Below are positions 14,164 to 17,183 of a DNA stretch of 17,183 nt, one piece after another (within the stretch, counting starts at the first letter, position 1; every line of letters begins with the position of its first letter). Position numbers and translations under genes: made by a program. The DNA is from CAYQTL01 sp964420405 (GTDB taxonomy: Bacteria > Acidobacteriota > Thermoanaerobaculia > Thermoanaerobaculales > Sulfomarinibacteraceae), in assembly GCA_964420405.1 (NCBI GenBank), contig CAYQTL010000086.1, forward strand, positions 1 to 17,183, given 5' to 3'. The notes beneath the pieces were generated by a model. That model saw only the letters and a list, made by a program, of their open reading frames with translations, was not told the DNA's origin and did no database searches.

Positions 14164-14194
14164 AGTCTACCCGGCGGCGGCGGCCCCGTGTCAG
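14164..14194 (-). promoter_or_regulatory. Leaderless promoter of the YdcF gene
   Basis: Minus-strand CTGACA (14189-14194), 19-nt spacer, TAGACT (14164-14169), then 6 nt to the ATG. The -35 box overlaps the stop codon of the upstream oxidoreductase gene. Confidence 0.55.
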
Positions 14195-15771
14195 GTGCTC
14201 CCGAGCCGTGCCACCAGGTCGAGGTCGCCGTCCCGCACCTCGGCCGCCGTCGGCGCCCGGTCGGCGAGCAGCAGCTCGTGGAACGCCGACAGCTGCCGGT
14301 CGCGGCCGATGGTCGCCGCCGCCCGGACCTCGTCGCCCTCCAGCAGGTAGACGATGGCGTCGTCGTCGTCGACGTCGCCGTGGACGACCTCGCCGTCGGC
14401 CCGGGGAGCATGGCCCACGTAGCCGACCGGCGTCCCGAACTGCATCGTCCAGAAGAACGGCGCCTTGCGGAACGGCACCGCCTCGCCGAGCATGTTGCGC
14501 GCGGCGACCATCCCCTGCTGGAGCGCCGTCCGCCAGTGCTCGATCCGGATCGCGTCCTCCCGCCTCGGGCCGGGCAGCCGCGCCAGGTCGCCGGCCGCCC
14601 AGACGCCGTCGGCGGCGCGCAGGAGCTCGTCGGTCGGCACGGATCCGTCCTCGGCGAGCCCGAGCCCGGTCACGACCGAGGTCGCCGGCCGCACGCCGAC
14701 GCCGACGACAGCGAGGCGGGTGGCGATCCGCTCGCCGTCGTCGAGCACCACCGCGGCGAGGCCGCCGTTGTCCTCGAAGCTGGCGACCGAGCGGCCGAGC
14801 CGGAACGACACCCCGTTGTCGCGGTGCAGCTTCTCGAGCCGCCGGCCGAGCGTCTCGCCGAGGACCGACGCGAACGGCACCTCCTCCGGCGCCACCACCG
14901 TCACCCGCGGCACGCCCCGCGCGCGCAGGCTCGCCGCCACCTCCATGCCGATGAAGCTCGCGCCGACCACGACCGCGTTGTCCGCCTCCTCGGCGGCCTC
15001 CAGGATCGCGTCGGCGTCCCGCCACCGGCGCAGCAGGTGGACGCCGTCGAGGTCGGCCCCCGGCAGCTCCGGCGCCCGCGGCTCGGCCCCGAGGGCCAGC
15101 AGCATCGCATCGGCCTCGAGCATCGAGCCTCCGGGCAGCACCACCCGCCGTGACGGCACGTCGACCCGGTCGACCCGGTTCGCGACCCGCTCGATCCCCG
15201 CCTCGCGGAAGAACTCCGCGGGTTTCAGGGGCATCCACTCGTCGGGTGCGCTGCCGTCGAGGTACTCCTTGCTGCACTGGGTGCGGTCGTACGGCGCCCG
15301 CTCGTCCTCGGACACCATCACCAGCCGGCCCCGGAACCCGGCGCGCCGCAGCTCCTGGGCGGCGGCGAGCCCGGCGGCGCCGGCGCCGACGATCAGGAAC
15401 GTGCGGCCGTCCTCGGCCGCGTCGTGGGTCGCGACCCCGGGCTGCCGGCGGTCAGGCACCGGGTCGGGCAGCTCGACGACGACCTCGCCGTCCTCGACGG
15501 CCACCCCGTACGCCGGCAGGCACTCGAGCGCCGGCGGCTCCAGCAGCTCGCCGTCCTTCAGGTCGAACACCGCCTGGTGCCAGGGGCACAGCAGACGGTC
15601 GCCGTGGACCAGGCCCTCGGCGAGGGGGCCGCCGTGGTGCGGGCAGCGCGCCGGGTAGGCGCGGACCTCGCCGTCGAGCTTCACGACCATCACCTCGTGG
15701 TCGCCCACCTCGACCGCCAGGGGCTCGCGGTCGGCGAGCTCGTCCGTCGTCGCGACTCGGTGCTTCGTCAT
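14191..15771 (-). CDS. Rieske-FAD-dependent NAD(P)H oxidoreductase fusion
   Basis: 526 residues, cytoplasmic, no signal peptide. An N-terminal Rieske domain (1-102) has both 2Fe-2S ligand pairs, CPH (C43, H45) and CPWH (C62, H65). A two-dinucleotide-fold flavoprotein follows: FAD motif GAGAAG (129-134), NAD(P)H motif VVGASFIGMEVA (268-279), the GDL box (394-396) that closes the FAD site, and a C-terminal reductase domain (about 420-526). This is the layout of AIF-like/AIFM3-type proteins, with reductase and ferredoxin partner in one chain. It would pass electrons from NAD(P)H through FAD to the Rieske cluster; the final acceptor is not evident and no oxygenase gene is adjacent. ATG 15771 follows GGAGGAGG; longer in-frame extensions run into unrelated DNA. 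Confidence 0.92.
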   Translation of the reverse strand: MTKHRVATTDELADREPLAVEVGDHEVMVVKLDGEVRAYPARCPHHGGPLAEGLVHGDRLLCPWHQAVFDLKDGELLEPPALECLPAYGVAVEDGEVVVELPDPVPDRRQPGVATHDAAEDGRTFLIVGAGAAGLAAAQELRRAGFRGRLVMVSEDERAPYDRTQCSKEYLDGSAPDEWMPLKPAEFFREAGIERVANRVDRVDVPSRRVVLPGGSMLEADAMLLALGAEPRAPELPGADLDGVHLLRRWRDADAILEAAEEADNAVVVGASFIGMEVAASLRARGVPRVTVVAPEEVPFASVLGETLGRRLEKLHRDNGVSFRLGRSVASFEDNGGLAAVVLDDGERIATRLAVVGVGVRPATSVVTGLGLAEDGSVPTDELLRAADGVWAAGDLARLPGPRREDAIRIEHWRTALQQGMVAARNMLGEAVPFRKAPFFWTMQFGTPVGYVGHAPRADGEVVHGDVDDDDAIVYLLEGDEVRAAATIGRDRQLSAFHELLLADRAPTAAEVRDGDLDLVARLGST

Positions 15772-15783
15772 GGTGCCTCCTCC

Positions 15784-15805
15784 GAGGCCGGACTCTGCCG
15801 GCCCC
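15784..15805. promoter_or_regulatory. Hairpin in the leader of the Rieske-FAD gene
   Basis: GAGGCCGG (15784-15791), loop ACTCTG, CCGGCCCC (15798-15805): an 8-bp stem with one G-T pair, a few bases upstream of the ribosome-binding site. It may terminate DUF502 transcription or act as leader structure. Confidence 0.35.
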
Positions 15806-15890
15806 GAGTTGGACAACCGCCGGCGCTGGACAGCGTTCCGGCCGGCGCCCGGAGACGGCGGTGGGGACTGCCCCCAGCCGGAAGCTGCCT

Positions 15891-16532
15891 TCAGGAGGCG
15901 ATCGGCGGCAGAGGCCGGGACTTGACGACCCCGCCCGTGAGCACGAGCTTCATGGCGTCCTCGACCGACAGCGGCAGCGGCCGCACCCTGGAGCGGGGAA
16001 CGATGGCGAGGAAGCCGCTGGTGGGGTTCGGCGTGGTCGGAATGAACACCGAGACGTGCTCGACGCCCGCCTCGGGGGCGAGCGCGGGGTCGACCGCTCC
16101 GGTGTCGAACGCCACCGCCCACACCCCGTCCGACGGGTACTGCACCAGGACCGGCCGGGTGAAGAACCGGTCGCGGGGGGCGGCCACGACGTCGGCCACC
16201 TGGCGCGTCGCCCGGTAGACCGGCGCCAGCAGGGGCAACGACGTCACGAAACGGTCGAGCCACGTCACCGCCGCGCGCCCGAGCACCGTCCGGATGACGA
16301 CCCCGAAGAGCGCGATCGCCGCCACCACGAGCGCGATCACCAGCCCCTGGGTCGCCGCCACCAGCCACGGAAGTCCCTGGGCCTCCGCCGGAAGGACGAA
16401 CACCACGTCGTCCACCAGCCGCGACACCATGCGGACACCGAACGCGAGCAGCCACACCGTCACCAGGAGGGGCAACAGCGCCACCAACCCGCGCACGAAC
16501 GCCGCTCCGAACCGCCGTCCCAGAGATCGCAT
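15891..16532 (-). CDS. DUF502 family membrane protein
   Basis: 213 residues. Two hydrophobic helices (about 10-36 and 58-82) precede a soluble domain with family wording: LLPLLVTVWLL near the N-terminus, SLPLLAPVYRATRQV, VLVQYPSDGVWAVAFDTG, VSVFIPTTPNPTSGFLAIVPRS and SVEDAMKLVLTGGVV. Function is unknown. The ATG at 16532 is set by a GGAAGG ribosome-binding site and the MRSLGRRF start; a longer in-frame reading to 16787 would cross the 166-bp palindrome. It precedes the Rieske-FAD gene by 119 bp in the same direction; co-transcription is possible but a hairpin lies between. Confidence 0.88.
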   Translation of the reverse strand: MRSLGRRFGAAFVRGLVALLPLLVTVWLLAFGVRMVSRLVDDVVFVLPAEAQGLPWLVAATQGLVIALVVAAIALFGVVIRTVLGRAAVTWLDRFVTSLPLLAPVYRATRQVADVVAAPRDRFFTRPVLVQYPSDGVWAVAFDTGAVDPALAPEAGVEHVSVFIPTTPNPTSGFLAIVPRSRVRPLPLSVEDAMKLVLTGGVVKSRPLPPIAS

Positions 16533-16641
16533 CGCGCCTTCCTGATGGCCATGATGGGATCGGACCGGCCGGCCCGCAAGCCCCGGCCTCGCCGACCTCC
16601 CCCGCCGCGACGCGGGTGGCCCGGACCGCGCTTCGCCGGCA

Positions 16642-16807
16642 TAGGAGGGCGTAGGGCGTAGACTGACGGCGCCTTTCGGGCGTCGTGAGCGCCCGTTTCC
16701 GGCGGATTCTCGGCCCGTACTCAGAGTACTGCGCCTCGAATCCGCCGAAAACGGGCATCTCACGACGCTCCGAAATCCATCCGCCATCTATGCCCTACGA
16801 CCTCCTA
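16642..16807. repeat. 166-bp imperfect palindrome
   Basis: Two roughly 80-bp arms mirror each other about 16723. Outer matches: TAGGAGG and GTAGGGC (16642-16656) against GCCCTAC and CCTCCTA (16792-16807). Inner matches: TTTCGG and GCGTCGTGAG (16674-16689) against CTCACGACGC and CCGAAA (16759-16775), then GCCCGTTT/CGGCGGATTC (16691-16709) against GAATCCGCCG/AAACGGGC. The centre is GTACTC-A-GAGTAC (16717-16729). Mismatches are few and the arm edges drift by single-base gaps. A TAGACT -10-like box lies in the left arm (16659-16664). It may be two inverted copies of one dispersed element or encode a structured RNA; no protein gene is seen. Confidence 0.8.
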
Positions 16808-16830
16808 GTCGCAGGGCTCGGACGAAGGCG

Positions 16831-17071
16831 TGCCGGCTGGAAGCCGGCCGTAGCGCCAGCTTCCAGCTGGCATGCTTCGCACCCCGTCGGGGGCTTCCGC
16901 AGATCGGGGCACCGGGCTCCGACGTTTGCCTGCCGGCTGGAAGCCGGCGCTACGAGAAGGCCTCGCAGGCCGTCGCCGGCTTCCGCAGATCGCCGCACCA
17001 CGCTTGGACGCCGCGTGCCGGCTGGAAGCCGGCGCTATGTGGCGGCGCGACAGGAAGCCGGCGCTTCGGGA
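16831..17071. repeat. Array of REP-like hairpins (GCCGGCTGGAAGCCGGC family)
   Basis: TGCCGGCTGGAAGCCGGC occurs exactly at 16831-16848, 16931-16948 and 17016-17033. An inverted variant lies at 16851-16872 and a truncated copy at 17050-17063. The first copy and the inverted one form a facing pair as in BIMEs. Between hairpins a second block, GGCTTCCGCAGATCG with CACC, repeats at 16892-16913 and 16978-16999, so the array is partly tandem with an 85-100 bp period. Similar elements are, from memory, dispersed in several soil-bacterial genomes. Nothing recognisable fills 17072-17183. Confidence 0.8.
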
Positions 17072-17183
17072 GGAGCTGCGGTTGAGGCCACGGGGGATCG
17101 GCGAGGACGGGAGCGTCCACCTCGGCATCGTCATCCTGAGGCCGGAGGGCACCTGTTCGGTGCCGATCTACGGGGAAAATAAC

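Noticed and set aside
12537..14954. 805-aa plus-strand open frame
   Set aside because: It is antisense to the hemolysin III, YdcF and Rieske-FAD genes and has the Arg/Pro/Ala composition of a shadow frame.
16642..16807. Integron attC site
   Set aside because: Length would fit, but I cannot find the core GTTRRRY/RYYYAAC boxes and there is no integrase or cassette nearby.
16831..17071. CRISPR array
   Set aside because: The repeats are self-complementary hairpins, in both orientations, with spacers of uneven length that themselves share sequence; no cas genes are present.
17037..17183. Partial open frame beginning with ATG inside the last REP hairpin and running off the window
   Set aside because: 49 codons with no recognised similarity and no ribosome-binding site; it starts inside a repeat. 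A gene continuing beyond the window cannot be excluded.

Overview
This is a very GC-rich window with codon use to match. It looks like a chromosomal segment of a Gram-negative bacterium: it carries a type IV pilus retraction ATPase, a phosphatidylserine decarboxylase and a BlaI/M56 pair. The mix of DUF3014, M56/BlaI, an RRM protein, a TPR-glycosyltransferase and 'GCCGGCTGGAAGCCGGC' repeats makes me think of Acidobacteriota or a neighbouring deep-branching phylum. That placement is an inference without a marker gene. No tRNA, rRNA, CRISPR array, transposase or phage gene is visible.

Layout. 1-724 (-): 5' part of a PilT-type ATPase, cut by the window edge. 725-1087: non-coding, with facing hexamer repeats. 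1088-2455 (+): sodium:solute symporter-family transporter. 2438-4677 (-): M56/BlaR1-like membrane metalloprotease and BlaI/MecI repressor, 4-bp overlap, transcribed from a strong promoter carrying TAGCA/TGCTA operator half-sites. 4814-5710 (-): membrane-anchored DUF3014 protein. 5964-6290 (+): glycine-rich RRM RNA-binding protein, then a terminator hairpin. 6336-6671: non-coding, with a second facing hexamer pair. 6672-7292 (+): tight two-gene unit of a ribbon-helix-helix-like protein and an unrecognised 127-aa protein with an internal duplication. 7369-9564 (+): membrane glycosyltransferase-like protein with TPR tail. 9604-10542 (-): phosphatidylserine decarboxylase. 10701-12464 (+): MutS-family ATPase without a mismatch-recognition domain. 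12567-13214 (-): hemolysin III/PAQR protein. 13270-14157 (-): YdcF/DUF218 protein. 14191-15771 (-): Rieske-FAD oxidoreductase. 15891-16532 (-): DUF502 membrane protein. 16533-17183: gene-poor, holding a ~166-bp imperfect palindrome and an array of REP-like hairpins.

How it works together. Most genes look like independent housekeeping or envelope functions. The one clear regulatory circuit is BlaI with the M56 protease. Instead of a beta-lactam-binding sensor, the protease carries a helical domain of twelve ~14-residue units, ten with proline at position 3. The other possible small system is the RHH/127-aa pair. Two initiation styles coexist: genes with Shine-Dalgarno sequences, and five genes whose start codon lies 6-10 nt after a TANNNT -10 box with no ribosome-binding site, which suggests leaderless transcripts.
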